A DNA stretch of 53,773 nt from a virus: the IMG/VR virus record IMGVR_UViG_3300020596_000028, positions 1-53,773 of that record. The stretch is one strand, 5' to 3'. Position 1 is the stretch's first letter, and every line of letters begins with the position of its first letter. The notes below the pieces were generated by a model, which was not told the origin of the DNA, did no database searches, and was given only the letters and a program-made list of their open reading frames with translations. Of the stretch, positions 33,971-42,523 are shown one piece after another. Both the position numbers and the translations under genes were made by a program.

Positions 33971-34585
33971 TTAGGCTGCTGGGTTAGCAGATCCATTGAG
34001 AATGATTTTGTACTTCTTCGTTCTCAAGCGTTTAATTTCAATAATGTCTGCTTTGTCGAAAGTGGAAGTATTGGATCCACCTAAAAGAGCTGTGCTCACT
34101 TGGGTAGTCAATACACTCACGCCTGAACCCGCAACGGAAACCAAAGCTGAAGATGGAGCTGAAGCAATGATTGCAGCTTTCACTGTGTTCGCAGTGGAAG
34201 TAATTGCAATTCCGTCGTGAGCTAAGTTGACCGTAATTGCGTTTCCAACTACGCCGACTGAAAGAGGAGCAGAAACACCTGGATCAACATAAGTGATCGT
34301 GATTGAGTTTCCGCCAGTTCCTAGAGCGACTGCTGTATAAGTCAGCCCTTGAATCACCTTGCTAGCTGCGATCACGCCAGCTGCACTTGCGATGATGAGA
34401 CAACCCGTACTGAGAGTTTCATCAATGGTGAATGAGGAAAGCTCGTTACCTCGGTAAAGAGTTTTTCCTTTGAGAATTTGAAGTCGACTTGCTTTAACAG
34501 CTGAGGCGAGACGGATCTTTTCTAGGAGCTTCGTCTTTTTAGCAGCAGTCAAGCCAGTCCCATATTTTGATTTGAGTAATGGCAT
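33971..34585 (-). CDS. Small virion protein with inserted beta module (204 aa)
   Basis: About half the protein (residues 72-171) is a copy of the dispersed module (VIQGLTYTAVALGTGGNS, VGVVGNAITVNLAHDG, SSALVSVAGSGV). The flanks are a basic helix (AAKKTKLLEKIRLASAVKAS) and a short C-terminal strand pair (ADIIEIKRLRTKKYKIIL). It lies between the tail tube and tail terminator genes, so a head-tail joining or tube-associated role is plausible. The ribosome site is GGAAGGA. Confidence 0.65.
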   Translation of the reverse strand: MPLLKSKYGTGLTAAKKTKLLEKIRLASAVKASRLQILKGKTLYRGNELSSFTIDETLSTGCLIIASAAGVIAASKVIQGLTYTAVALGTGGNSITITYVDPGVSAPLSVGVVGNAITVNLAHDGIAITSTANTVKAAIIASAPSSALVSVAGSGVSVLTTQVSTALLGGSNTSTFDKADIIEIKRLRTKKYKIILNGSANPAA

Positions 34586-34653
34586 CGTATGTTCCTTCCT
34601 AACCGGAATAAGGTTAATCTGGGTGGTTAAGGTCTACGATGTATCTATACGTC

Positions 34654-35160
34654 TTACTTGGCGTTGCGTGCGTTCCGCGTGTACTCAATATCAATGTCCA
34701 TGCTGAAAAGCCTCACTCCACTATTGTCCAGCTCACTGAAGAGTTGATTATCGGTCGGAATGGAGAGCACTTCCATTTTGTTAATCTGACCAAACAGCGT
34801 GTTGTTATCGTCTAAGCACTGTTCCACATCCGCTAGGAACTCCTCAAACTCAATGAATTCCATCTCGCGGCAAGTCCCAAAGATCTCTAATCGCCACACG
34901 TATTCGCGCACAGTGCCGGCATGGCGTTTAATATTATTGACCGAATCAATAATGTACATCACCGGAGTTTCAGCTTTCGCTTTATCCCGCCAGCCCTTCA
35001 CGTTGAAGGTCACGTCGGCCATGTTCTGAGTATAACCTCGGTCCTTGGTGACGGTCTTTAAGAGCATCTGAAGGGCAACCAGGATACGAGCTCGCTTAGA
35101 TTTTAAGGGCTCAATGATGGCCTGAATTTCTTGAACTTCAATGGTCGTTAACTGTGCCAT
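34654..35160 (-). CDS. Tail terminator-like protein (168 aa)
   Basis: The position between the gp10-like connector and the tail tube gene is that of tail terminator or tail completion proteins (lambda gpU/gpZ, HK97 gp10 neighbours). The alpha/beta pattern EYVWRLEIFGTCREMEFIEF followed by an acidic helix (FLADVEQCLDD) and a final strand (RLFSMDIDIEYTR) fits the gpU-like fold. The call rests mainly on synteny. Confidence 0.6.
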   Translation of the reverse strand: MAQLTTIEVQEIQAIIEPLKSKRARILVALQMLLKTVTKDRGYTQNMADVTFNVKGWRDKAKAETPVMYIIDSVNNIKRHAGTVREYVWRLEIFGTCREMEFIEFEEFLADVEQCLDDNNTLFGQINKMEVLSIPTDNQLFSELDNSGVRLFSMDIDIEYTRNARNAK

Positions 35161-35166
35161 AACGGA

Positions 35167-35754
35167 TTACTCCAGTCCAAATGTTTCATCTAAAAACAGT
35201 CCAAACTTCTCAGCTATTTCTTCCCGCTTGGCTTCTAGAGCAGGACGAATATAAGGCCGTGCTGGAACCTTGACGCTTTTTTTCATCAGGAACAGAGGCA
35301 CCATTTCGCCTCCTTCGGCTCGCATCGCTAGGATGAGATTACCGGCTCGACTCTTAATAAAGAAGGATCGGCCAGCAAAGTCCATCGGTTTCGCTCTAGC
35401 GATCCCGTCCGGGCCTTTCACTTCGTCTAAAGGAATGGCTAGGTACTTAGCGTTCTTCGGAGTGATCTCGCCGCCGAACTCATGGATCGAAGCATACGGC
35501 ACGCCTTCAGGTCCGACCTCCCCTTTGATCACGCCATTTTCTTCACTCACTCTAGAGCCTTGAGGAATGGAGTTTAGAAGCATTCCTGAACCCACGCGGA
35601 AGTTCTTTTGAACGTTTGCCATCATCTCTGCTTGCAGTGCCGTGATCGCACGCCACATGATTTTCTTCAGTCCACGGCGATAGTCTAAGCCTTCTTTTTC
35701 TAAAAGCTCAGCTAACCTTTTCGCCTCTTCACTGCCGTGGATATTTAATTTCAT
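35167..35754 (-). CDS. HK97 gp10-like / virion morphogenesis protein (195 aa)
   Basis: The protein has the features of this tail-completion family: VQKNFRVGSGMLLNSIP, then VPYASIHEFGGEI, and near the C terminus KKSVKVPARPYIRPALE. The family joins the tail to the head connector. It overlaps the upstream connector gene by 4 bases. Confidence 0.85.
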   Translation of the reverse strand: MKLNIHGSEEAKRLAELLEKEGLDYRRGLKKIMWRAITALQAEMMANVQKNFRVGSGMLLNSIPQGSRVSEENGVIKGEVGPEGVPYASIHEFGGEITPKNAKYLAIPLDEVKGPDGIARAKPMDFAGRSFFIKSRAGNLILAMRAEGGEMVPLFLMKKSVKVPARPYIRPALEAKREEIAEKFGLFLDETFGLE

Positions 35755-36773
35755 ATCTGGTTCTGGTTCCGTTGTGGAACTGGACGAGTGCCAAGAGACA
35801 CGTCTTGATAAGGCTCAAGCATTTCGTAGATCTGAGAAGGGATTCCATCGACTAGCTTCGTATAGCTCTCACCTTTGATTCCCTTAGAGCCTACGCCTAG
35901 GTCACGGTTCTCGCGTTGCATGTACCAGAACTCCATCAACTGCTTGCCTGCGAGAGCAATATCTTGAGGCAAGTCATCGACCGTTTCACCCCAGCCTGCT
36001 TTGTACTTGAGCTTGATCGCACCCAAAATGGAACCACTAAAGATCGTGCCGAGAACAAACTTCTCGTTATCATCCCGTAGTACAATGTCGTTGCCAACAA
36101 TTCTAAGCTCGGTATCGCTCGTTTTCTGTCTTCGATCTGAGCCTCCGCGTTTGAAATAATTTGCGGTCGGCATGATTGACGTATCCCCAAACCCACGATT
36201 GTAATCGATTCGGATTTCAACGATCTCAGTCACAGGCCATTGATGAGGCTTGATGACGTTTGAGTTACTGCCGTCATGCTCTTCAGTGAACGTGCGATTC
36301 AAAACTGGCGTCGATAGGATGCTCTCCACTCGATCACTAGCGGCTTGTCTGAGCTCATCGATAATGTCTTTTACGCCTTGATCATAGCGCGTGTCGTTCG
36401 TTCCAGCGGATAGTGAACCGACTGCTGCAATCACCTGAGCATCGCCTGAGTTACCCACCAAGCTCACGTCAACCAAGTCTTGAGTGCTGGCTAAAACTTT
36501 CGTCATCACTTGGAGAGCAGTACTCACCGTGTCTTCAATTTGAATGGTGATCAAGTTTCCCACCTGAGTGACGACTTCAGCCCCAGCCGTAGCGCCTCCG
36601 GTGTACTCAATTTGAATCAAAGTGCTGTCAGGTCCAGGTAGTTTTGAAGTGTATTTTAAGTCCTGGATAGTTAAGAAACCTTTAGTTCCGCCTAACAAAC
36701 CCACAACTTCTTTTTTCACCTTCAGCCAAAATGCAGCCTTCTCCAGCGTGATGAAACAATTATCTTTGACCAT
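35751..36773 (-). CDS. Head-tail connector (HK97 gp6-like) interrupted by the beta module (340 aa)
   Basis: The first 25 residues (CFITLEKAAFWLKVKKEV) match the first helix of gp6-like connectors. The expected next helix appears only at about residue 131 (YDQGVKDIIDELRQAASDRV) and continues with the usual ESILSTPVLNRTFTEEHDG. Residues about 30-125 between them are one copy of the dispersed module (IQDLKYTSKLPGPDS, EYTGGATAGAEVV). The C-terminal half has extra strands and helices. Gp6 forms a ring under the portal. Confidence 0.8.
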   Translation of the reverse strand: MVKDNCFITLEKAAFWLKVKKEVVGLLGGTKGFLTIQDLKYTSKLPGPDSTLIQIEYTGGATAGAEVVTQVGNLITIQIEDTVSTALQVMTKVLASTQDLVDVSLVGNSGDAQVIAAVGSLSAGTNDTRYDQGVKDIIDELRQAASDRVESILSTPVLNRTFTEEHDGSNSNVIKPHQWPVTEIVEIRIDYNRGFGDTSIMPTANYFKRGGSDRRQKTSDTELRIVGNDIVLRDDNEKFVLGTIFSGSILGAIKLKYKAGWGETVDDLPQDIALAGKQLMEFWYMQRENRDLGVGSKGIKGESYTKLVDGIPSQIYEMLEPYQDVSLGTRPVPQRNQNQI

Positions 36774-37572
36774 ACGTCACCCATTTTTCTTCGCCGTGAG
36801 CAATGCCAGCGGCTATTTTTTTAGGATCAAAATCTAACGTGCTCATTAGGATGCGTCCTGGAGCGAAAACTTTTAGGTTAATTTTCTTCTTACCCTTTTC
36901 ATTATTATACCGTGTGCACTTGCGAACATCGTTCACGAACACCTCGTGCTCCATCACATCAAGGGCTCGCATCCCCGCTGAAAGGAAATGAGGCCAAGAA
37001 GTCTTCCACTTGTTAAGCGGGTTTTGAACCATCGGGTTGCACAGGATGATAATGATTTCATCGGCTCCGTCTTTGATCGCTTGAGCGAGCGGTGCCTGTT
37101 CTCTCACGCCACCGTCGACATACTTCCCGAGCGGCATCTCCATAAAAAAAGGAATGCACGCTGAGGCTTCCGTCATCAGAGCAAATGCATCGTGACTCAT
37201 CTGACGGCGATAATAATAATTCAACGAGCCATCGACGAGGTTAGTGACGACGACACAAGCGTCTCCTACATACTCAAGTGCTTCCACTTTGAGTCCGGCT
37301 TGAAGCTTCTCACGTAAAGGCTTCATCGAGTACACGCTGTCAGACCAAAGCATATTCAACTTTAAAGAAAGAATGTCTGAACGGCCTTGAATGGAGCGCC
37401 ACATTTTTTCAGTGCCTTCCATTCCCATGAACGAAAGTCCAAAGGCGTTCAAAGCTCCGACTGAAGTTCCATACACGCAATCAGGCATCCACTCTTTCAG
37501 GAGGTGCTTCATCACACCGACCTGGAAACAACCTTTCGCTCCACCACCGCTCAGGACCAATGCTCGTTTCAT
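36760..37572 (-). CDS. Patatin-like phospholipase (270 aa)
   Basis: The catalytic pattern is complete: oxyanion loop GGGAKG (9-14), nucleophile elbow GTSVG with S37, and DGG with D153. The family hydrolyses acyl esters of phospholipids through a Ser-Asp dyad. It has no signal peptide. It lies within the head-tail connector genes and overlaps the connector by 14 bases, so it may be a virion protein or act on host membranes at entry or release. Patatin enzymes are uncommon within phage structural operons. Confidence 0.92.
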   Translation of the reverse strand: MKRALVLSGGGAKGCFQVGVMKHLLKEWMPDCVYGTSVGALNAFGLSFMGMEGTEKMWRSIQGRSDILSLKLNMLWSDSVYSMKPLREKLQAGLKVEALEYVGDACVVVTNLVDGSLNYYYRRQMSHDAFALMTEASACIPFFMEMPLGKYVDGGVREQAPLAQAIKDGADEIIIILCNPMVQNPLNKWKTSWPHFLSAGMRALDVMEHEVFVNDVRKCTRYNNEKGKKKINLKVFAPGRILMSTLDFDPKKIAAGIAHGEEKWVTYGQR

Positions 37573-37578
37573 CGTTCG

Positions 37579-38223
37579 TTATCCGATCTCGTAGGCAAAG
37601 AGGTTAAACTGTACATGTGCTGCTTCAGTTGCGTTGGCATGTGAGTGGTATTGAATGCGCATGAAGAGTCCTGCCATTATCGGATTACTCACATCTACAT
37701 CAGCAATCTCATTGCCGATGCCTTTATAAATCTGTAAATGAGGAACGTACTCGACAAGAAAAGTTGGGTCTTCAGGAGTTCCTCCGTAGCCAAGGACATT
37801 ATTTTTATCGATCAAAAACACTTTTACAAAATCTCCAGGACAAGAATTGATCGAAAAAATATTACCACCTCGAAGAGCAAGTTGCTGATCAAATTCAAAA
37901 TCATAATCAGTAATCGCATTCATCGCAGCTACAAAATAACCGCCTCGCATTCGAAGTGAATAATCGGAAGCCGAGTTTCCTACAGTCTGAAGGACTCTCT
38001 TTGGGATGTCGTTTTTTAGAAAATCAATTTGATTATTGAGTCCATTGAGATCATTGTTCCCGTCGTTGACTACGAGTTCACCGGCTGAAATCGCAAGTAA
38101 GATCGAGTCATCACTCGCCCATCTTGCTTCATCCGTACTTGGAATTGTGTAATAAGAACCAGATTCAATGTCTTGACCTAGATAGTTTGCGACTTCAATC
38201 AGTGTATTTTTAACTCGTTTCAT
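37579..38223 (-). CDS. Tandem virion protein family, member 4 (214 aa)
   Basis: The N terminus (VKNTLIEVANYLGQDIESGS, YYTIPSTDEARW, VNDGNNDLNGLNNQIDFLKN) parallels those of the next two upstream genes: K-N-T, Y-x-I, a W/L-x-S-D segment and V-NDG followed by a helix. The C-terminal beta region carries ISINSCPGDFVKVFLIDKN. It is probably a small fibre, head decoration or collar component. Confidence 0.65.
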   Translation of the reverse strand: MKRVKNTLIEVANYLGQDIESGSYYTIPSTDEARWASDDSILLAISAGELVVNDGNNDLNGLNNQIDFLKNDIPKRVLQTVGNSASDYSLRMRGGYFVAAMNAITDYDFEFDQQLALRGGNIFSINSCPGDFVKVFLIDKNNVLGYGGTPEDPTFLVEYVPHLQIYKGIGNEIADVDVSNPIMAGLFMRIQYHSHANATEAAHVQFNLFAYEIG

Positions 38224-38942
38224 TAGCCCTCCACCTGAGCGTTTCCAGTTCCTAAAAGGTAAATTCTAAATGCGATTCCGACTTGTGTCGGCAACGTGAG
38301 AATATTTGTTCCTTTGTCTCTCATAAACACGCGGAGTGTATCGCCGACCTCAAAGTTTAAAGGAAGAAGATAGTTTGTCTTATTTGCTTTTCTCTTATTA
38401 CGAATCGCCCATGTGAATATTTTCATCGCAGGTCCGTTTCCGTTTTTGTAACATTCAACGTCCATATCGATATCAATGTTTGTACTCATGGTGATTGCAA
38501 GTGCTCGACAACGAACAGGGATCACCATCGGAATTAAGTTTGAAGAGAGAGCATTCGATCCGTTTCCAAGCCATTTATTTGACGTGACTCCATCTGAAAT
38601 GAAATCAATTACTCCCATTTTTCCAACTGTTGAGTTTAAAATAATCTCTTCTATGAATGAATCCATGTTTCTAGAAACAACGTCAGGGTTAGAAGACTTG
38701 TACCAAACTTGGTCAGCAAGAGTATCGCATTGAAGAAACTTTAAACCGTCTGCGACGTTCGTAATGTCATCAGTGCCGTCATTCATCACAGCAATCTGAT
38801 TATTGACGTGAGCAGATACGATCGGATTATTCGACCAGATCTGGTATTCATTCGGAGGAATAACATAATACTCTCCAGGCATGACCAGAGTTCCGCACCA
38901 AGTCTGATTCACTAGAGTTGCATTCTTAATTTTTTTAATCAT
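38223..38942 (-). CDS. Tandem virion protein family, member 3 (239 aa)
   Basis: The N terminus has KNATLVNQTWCGTLVMPGE, YYVIPPNEYQIWSNNP and VMNDGTDDITNVADGLKFLQ. The C-terminal beta domain has KWLGNGSNALSSNLIPMVIP, CRALAITMSTNIDIDMDVE and CYKNGNG, matching the C-terminal domain of the next two upstream genes. It shares one base with its downstream paralogue. It was probably formed by tandem duplication. Confidence 0.65.
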   Translation of the reverse strand: MIKKIKNATLVNQTWCGTLVMPGEYYVIPPNEYQIWSNNPIVSAHVNNQIAVMNDGTDDITNVADGLKFLQCDTLADQVWYKSSNPDVVSRNMDSFIEEIILNSTVGKMGVIDFISDGVTSNKWLGNGSNALSSNLIPMVIPVRCRALAITMSTNIDIDMDVECYKNGNGPAMKIFTWAIRNKRKANKTNYLLPLNFEVGDTLRVFMRDKGTNILTLPTQVGIAFRIYLLGTGNAQVEG

Positions 38943-39664
38943 GTGACAGATCCTCCTACTCCTGCGGTTTCAGAGGTCACGTAGAAAAACGCTGTGATCA
39001 TAGACTTACTAGGATTAATCAAAGAAGTGCGGCGACCAAAGATTCCAAACTGATCCCCTGGAGAAAACTGAAGAGCAGGAGTCGTATTGACTAAATTCAT
39101 ATCAAATAAGTAGGCGTGTTTCTTGAGTGACACAGGCCAGGTGTAAACTAAATTTCCAGATTCTTTTCCGTTCTTATAAAGTTCAACGTTGATTGAAGAA
39201 CTTGATGCGTCGTTCACAAATGTGAGACCAATAAGTTTAGCTGCAAACGGAAGAATGAGCGGAGCGACATCCATGGTGAGCGCGTTCTCATGCCGCCGCA
39301 TCCACTGATTAGAGAGTGAAGAGGTTCGCATGCTCTCCACCATGATAATTCGTCCTGACACCATGACTGAAACCGCTTCATTAATTGCGGATCGAATATC
39401 GTTGGAAAGAAAGTTGGTTCCCGTTTTTAAAAATCGCCCCTCACTCGCATCGAGCTTCAGGACTAAAGCTGCGTCAGCGGCTGAAAGATTGGTGGCTCCA
39501 TCATTCACTACGGCACTTAGACCTGTCAGATCCGTGAGAAATAAAGTGTCTGACAAGAGTCTCAGTCGATCGACTTCTTGAATGGCGTACTGAGAAGCGG
39601 CTTCAATTTGAATCCCCCCCCACACCTTAACTGATCCTGTCGTATTTTTTAAAATGAGTGACAT
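38939..39664 (-). CDS. Tandem virion protein family, member 2 (241 aa)
   Basis: Like its neighbours it has an N-terminal Y-x-I, L-S-D and VVNDGATNLSAADAALVLKL segment. The C-terminal beta domain contains QWMRRHENALTMDVAPLILP, LIGLTFVNDASSSSINVELY and KNGKESGN. It overlaps the downstream paralogue by 4 bases. Function as a decoration or fibre protein is inferred from position among head and connector genes. Confidence 0.65.
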   Translation of the reverse strand: MSLILKNTTGSVKVWGGIQIEAASQYAIQEVDRLRLLSDTLFLTDLTGLSAVVNDGATNLSAADAALVLKLDASEGRFLKTGTNFLSNDIRSAINEAVSVMVSGRIIMVESMRTSSLSNQWMRRHENALTMDVAPLILPFAAKLIGLTFVNDASSSSINVELYKNGKESGNLVYTWPVSLKKHAYLFDMNLVNTTPALQFSPGDQFGIFGRRTSLINPSKSMITAFFYVTSETAGVGGSVT

Positions 39665-39666
39665 GG

Positions 39667-40122
39667 TTAAACCGTCCTAATGCAGATTGCTAGTGTCGGT
39701 CGATTGATCGTTCCTGAAGTGACTTTAAGCGAAATCTCATCTAAATCAATATAAGCAATCGAAAGCCCTTTCACTCTCGCTTTGCGATTGCCAGAAAGAG
39801 AAATCGTTGTCGATTCAACCCCATTATTAAACAACGTGACTGTTCCAGTTGAGTTCGTCGAAGCACTCAGTGAAAGAGAAATGAGTTCTGAAGGCTCAGG
39901 AATAATGAGCGGGTTGAGGTTAGAAGGATTGTTTGTGAAGAATTCAAGCCATCTCCCCACCCCTGCCGATCCGTCAAACCCGCACATTACCGCACCTCGC
40001 GAAACTAGCTTCGCGAGTGCTAACGCTTCTTCAATTGCTGCTTGAACTTCAGTCGAGGTGAACCCGTTGGCCCGATCAGGCGGAGATTTAAACTCAATGC
40101 TGTCCGCGTTTAGTCTTCCCAT
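39667..40122 (-). CDS. Tandem virion protein family, member 1, C-terminal domain only (151 aa)
   Basis: This shorter protein lacks the N-terminal NDG region. It starts with a fibre-like GRLNADSIEFKSPPDRANGF followed by EVQAAIEEALALA. The C-terminal beta domain (RWLEFFTNNPSNLNPLIIPE, LISLSLSASTNSTGTVTLF, NNGVESTTISL) matches those of the next two downstream genes. It may be an ancestral or rearranged form. Confidence 0.6.
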   Translation of the reverse strand: MGRLNADSIEFKSPPDRANGFTSTEVQAAIEEALALAKLVSRGAVMCGFDGSAGVGRWLEFFTNNPSNLNPLIIPEPSELISLSLSASTNSTGTVTLFNNGVESTTISLSGNRKARVKGLSIAYIDLDEISLKVTSGTINRPTLAICIRTV

Positions 40123-40155
40123 GGATTCACCTCAACCCTAAGTTTCAAAAATCGA

Positions 40156-41433
40156 TTACATGTCTACGTTATCAGTTGCTTTTCTGTAATCGATATCGAG
40201 CTCTTCATCCTGCTGAGGAGCTTTATTCATTCGGTTGCGTTCGTTGGTTTTGATGTGGAAACTGACCCACTTGTATCCAGTCGAAGCAATGTTATTGAGG
40301 TACACTTGCTCAAGCTCAGCATAGTCTCCTGTGCCGTCATCGAGTCCACCTGTCAAAGCAGAAGGACCAAACGTTGCGACTACTCCTGATCCGTTTCCGC
40401 CGTATTTGGCTTGGACAATCCTTTGAGCTGTAGAATCAGAGTTAATAGCTCCAGCGATATCAGCAGCAGTAGCAAGACCACCATTGTTATTGACCTTTAC
40501 CAAATACCCGGCCGATGAACTTCCGGTGATGAGCACAGTGAGGCCTGCCCCGGTTTGAACTTGGATGTCGGTCTCATTGCCGAGTAGTCCTAAGATCATC
40601 GAAGTGAGAATCAACTGAGCATTGCCAGCTCCTTGAGTAAGGGAGGCACGAGTTCCTGCGGTACCGCGACGTTTTCTCACCCCATCAATCAACACCTTGC
40701 TCGAGTTCTGAACGAACAGCAATTGACTCATGAAAGCCAAGTGAGATCCGTTTGCAGCGGCAAGCTGTTCGCCTTCAACGGGACGATCAATCTCGTCAAT
40801 GCGAGACTCAGTTCGCTCCACCATTTGCTGAAGCGTGATGCTTGTGGCTTCTAGGAATGGATTAGTTGCGCTTGAGGTATCAATCAGAGCGTTGATGACT
40901 ACTGTGGAACGATTGTTCACAGCATCCGCATTCGGGTTCACGGACTCAATGACTTGAGCCGAAGACACAATGCCTTCATCAGCTAGAACGTCTACCGTAT
41001 CGCCTGCTCGAAAAGAGCGAACGTTAGCGACGTAGAAGGTCGTCTTTCCAGCCGAAGGCGTGTTCATCGCAGAAGTGATGATCGTTTCTTTTCGGGTGAA
41101 CTTGACGTTGCCCTTGAGTACTCGGCGATAGAGTCGGTCCATGGCAGATTGACCATCGTCAATTTGCTGGACTTGGATCATCGGAGTTCCGACAGCTCCA
41201 GTTGTATCTACGGCGCTTGAAAGCACTACAGCGACGTTGTCATCAATCGCAGAGATGGTCAGGTTGTCGGCCAAAACGGAAAGGATATTTCCGTTTGCAT
41301 CGACATCCACCACATCGACGATATCGCCGAATTCAAAGTAGCCAGTAAAGTCAACTGCCTGCCTGTCATCATTGATCGGGCTGGTACAGGTAACCCGCGC
41401 CTCGAATAAAGTCCTAATCAGATTGCCTTGCAT
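40156..41433 (-). CDS. Head-associated protein with beta module and APQQ tail (425 aa)
   Basis: Residues 1-190 are strand-rich (FGDIVDVVDVDANGNILSV, FRAGDTVDVLADEGIVSSAQ). A helix follows, then a basic VRKRRGTAGTR segment. Residues about 262-366 are a divergent copy of the dispersed module (LILTSMILGLLGNETDIQVQ, LATAADIAGAI, final LTGGLDDG). The C terminus RNRMNKAPQQDEELDIDYRK closely matches the C terminus of the next upstream gene. Position downstream of the capsid gene suggests a head decoration or fibre component. Confidence 0.6.
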   Translation of the reverse strand: MQGNLIRTLFEARVTCTSPINDDRQAVDFTGYFEFGDIVDVVDVDANGNILSVLADNLTISAIDDNVAVVLSSAVDTTGAVGTPMIQVQQIDDGQSAMDRLYRRVLKGNVKFTRKETIITSAMNTPSAGKTTFYVANVRSFRAGDTVDVLADEGIVSSAQVIESVNPNADAVNNRSTVVINALIDTSSATNPFLEATSITLQQMVERTESRIDEIDRPVEGEQLAAANGSHLAFMSQLLFVQNSSKVLIDGVRKRRGTAGTRASLTQGAGNAQLILTSMILGLLGNETDIQVQTGAGLTVLITGSSSAGYLVKVNNNGGLATAADIAGAINSDSTAQRIVQAKYGGNGSGVVATFGPSALTGGLDDGTGDYAELEQVYLNNIASTGYKWVSFHIKTNERNRMNKAPQQDEELDIDYRKATDNVDM

Positions 41434-41471
41434 ATGAAATCCTCCACGGTTTCAAGTTGCGAGTCACTGGT

Positions 41472-41924
41472 TCAACTTCCGCCCTTGGTATTGAATGTGA
41501 TTCGTTTATTATAATTTACTTCCAAACCTTCGCCCTGTTGCGGAGCTCTGTTTAGTCTATAGCGGTCTTGCGGATCTACTAAAACTGTAAAGCCTTGAAA
41601 GTCTAAGTGTTCAATGTAATCCACTGCCGGAATTAATTTCATTCCTGACAGAAAAACTTCGAGTGAATCTGGGATGAATTCGAACTCAGTTTCGTACTCA
41701 AGATTAACATTGTTTTTAGTTCCAACTGGCACTTCACTTTTAATTGGAATGCCAAGTTGACTGAAGTAACTCTCGAGCGCTGACTGAACGTTCTTCTGAT
41801 CGATGTCAGTGATCGTCGCAGGCAGGACGCCATTCGTATACGCGATCTGGAACTGAATATCCCTTGCCGGGTGAATCAGCTCCGCGTGTAAGGTATGGAT
41901 TTCAGACTCGCACCCACATGCCAT
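41472..41924 (-). CDS. Small virion protein with APQQ C-terminal motif (150 aa)
   Basis: The C-terminal RYRLNRAPQQGEGLEVNYNK aligns with the C terminus of the 425-residue protein downstream. The middle (FEFIPDSLEVFLSGMKLIPA, then IEHLDFQGFTVLVDP) resembles small beta modules seen in phage fibre proteins, where a set number of strands ends in such a Y-x-K motif. The N terminus has two cysteines (ACGCE). Function is inferred as a virion accessory protein. Confidence 0.6.
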   Translation of the reverse strand: MACGCESEIHTLHAELIHPARDIQFQIAYTNGVLPATITDIDQKNVQSALESYFSQLGIPIKSEVPVGTKNNVNLEYETEFEFIPDSLEVFLSGMKLIPAVDYIEHLDFQGFTVLVDPQDRYRLNRAPQQGEGLEVNYNKRITFNTKGGS

Positions 41925-42523
41925 TAACTCACCAGAGTATCCTGCACTTCATCCAAAGTGAATGGATCGACTGCTAAATAAGAAAACGTTCTAACCAATT
42001 TCAAAGTGAGTCCTGAGTCTGCATTCACGGATTCAGAAGTGAACTCGATCATCACAATTCTCTGAACACCGTCAATTTCTGACCACGTGAACTTCTTTAG
42101 AACGTCATCCGAGCATTCGATATCCTCTTTGAGAGTGCTTGTTTGGCCATCTCCACCACCGCCGCCCCCACCACTGAGAGCATTGTCGGCACACGTAACC
42201 CCTAATGAAATCTCTGCTGATCCGTTCTGAACTTCGATCTCAACTTCAAACTGATTATGAAAATCAGACAGGGCTCGCATCGTATAGCCGAGTGATTCAG
42301 TTGTGATGGTGATCCGATTATTATAGGGAAGGCTTTGATCAAAGGTATTCCGAATATGAACGATGACCGTCGCACCTGGATCAATGGACTTCACGTAGAG
42401 TGAGAACACTAACCTAGAGCCTTCAGCTACGGCAAAGTAACTTAAGTTCGTGCCTGTGAGTACGCCTCTGAAAAGATTAATCGTCGCGTAAAGTTTGAGA
42501 AATGGCTTGGTGGCAGCACTCAT
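41924..42523 (-). CDS. Two-domain virion accessory protein with polyglycine linker (199 aa)
   Basis: An N-terminal beta-sandwich-like region (about 1-110: RLVFSLYVKSIDPGATVIVH) is joined by eight glycines interrupted by an Asp to a second strand-rich domain (FTWSEIDGVQRIVMIEFTSE). The glycine linker suggests two independently folding parts. Its start overlaps the stop of the upstream gene closely. No family is recognised. Confidence 0.6.
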   Translation of the reverse strand: MSAATKPFLKLYATINLFRGVLTGTNLSYFAVAEGSRLVFSLYVKSIDPGATVIVHIRNTFDQSLPYNNRITITTESLGYTMRALSDFHNQFEVEIEVQNGSAEISLGVTCADNALSGGGGGGGDGQTSTLKEDIECSDDVLKKFTWSEIDGVQRIVMIEFTSESVNADSGLTLKLVRTFSYLAVDPFTLDEVQDTLVS

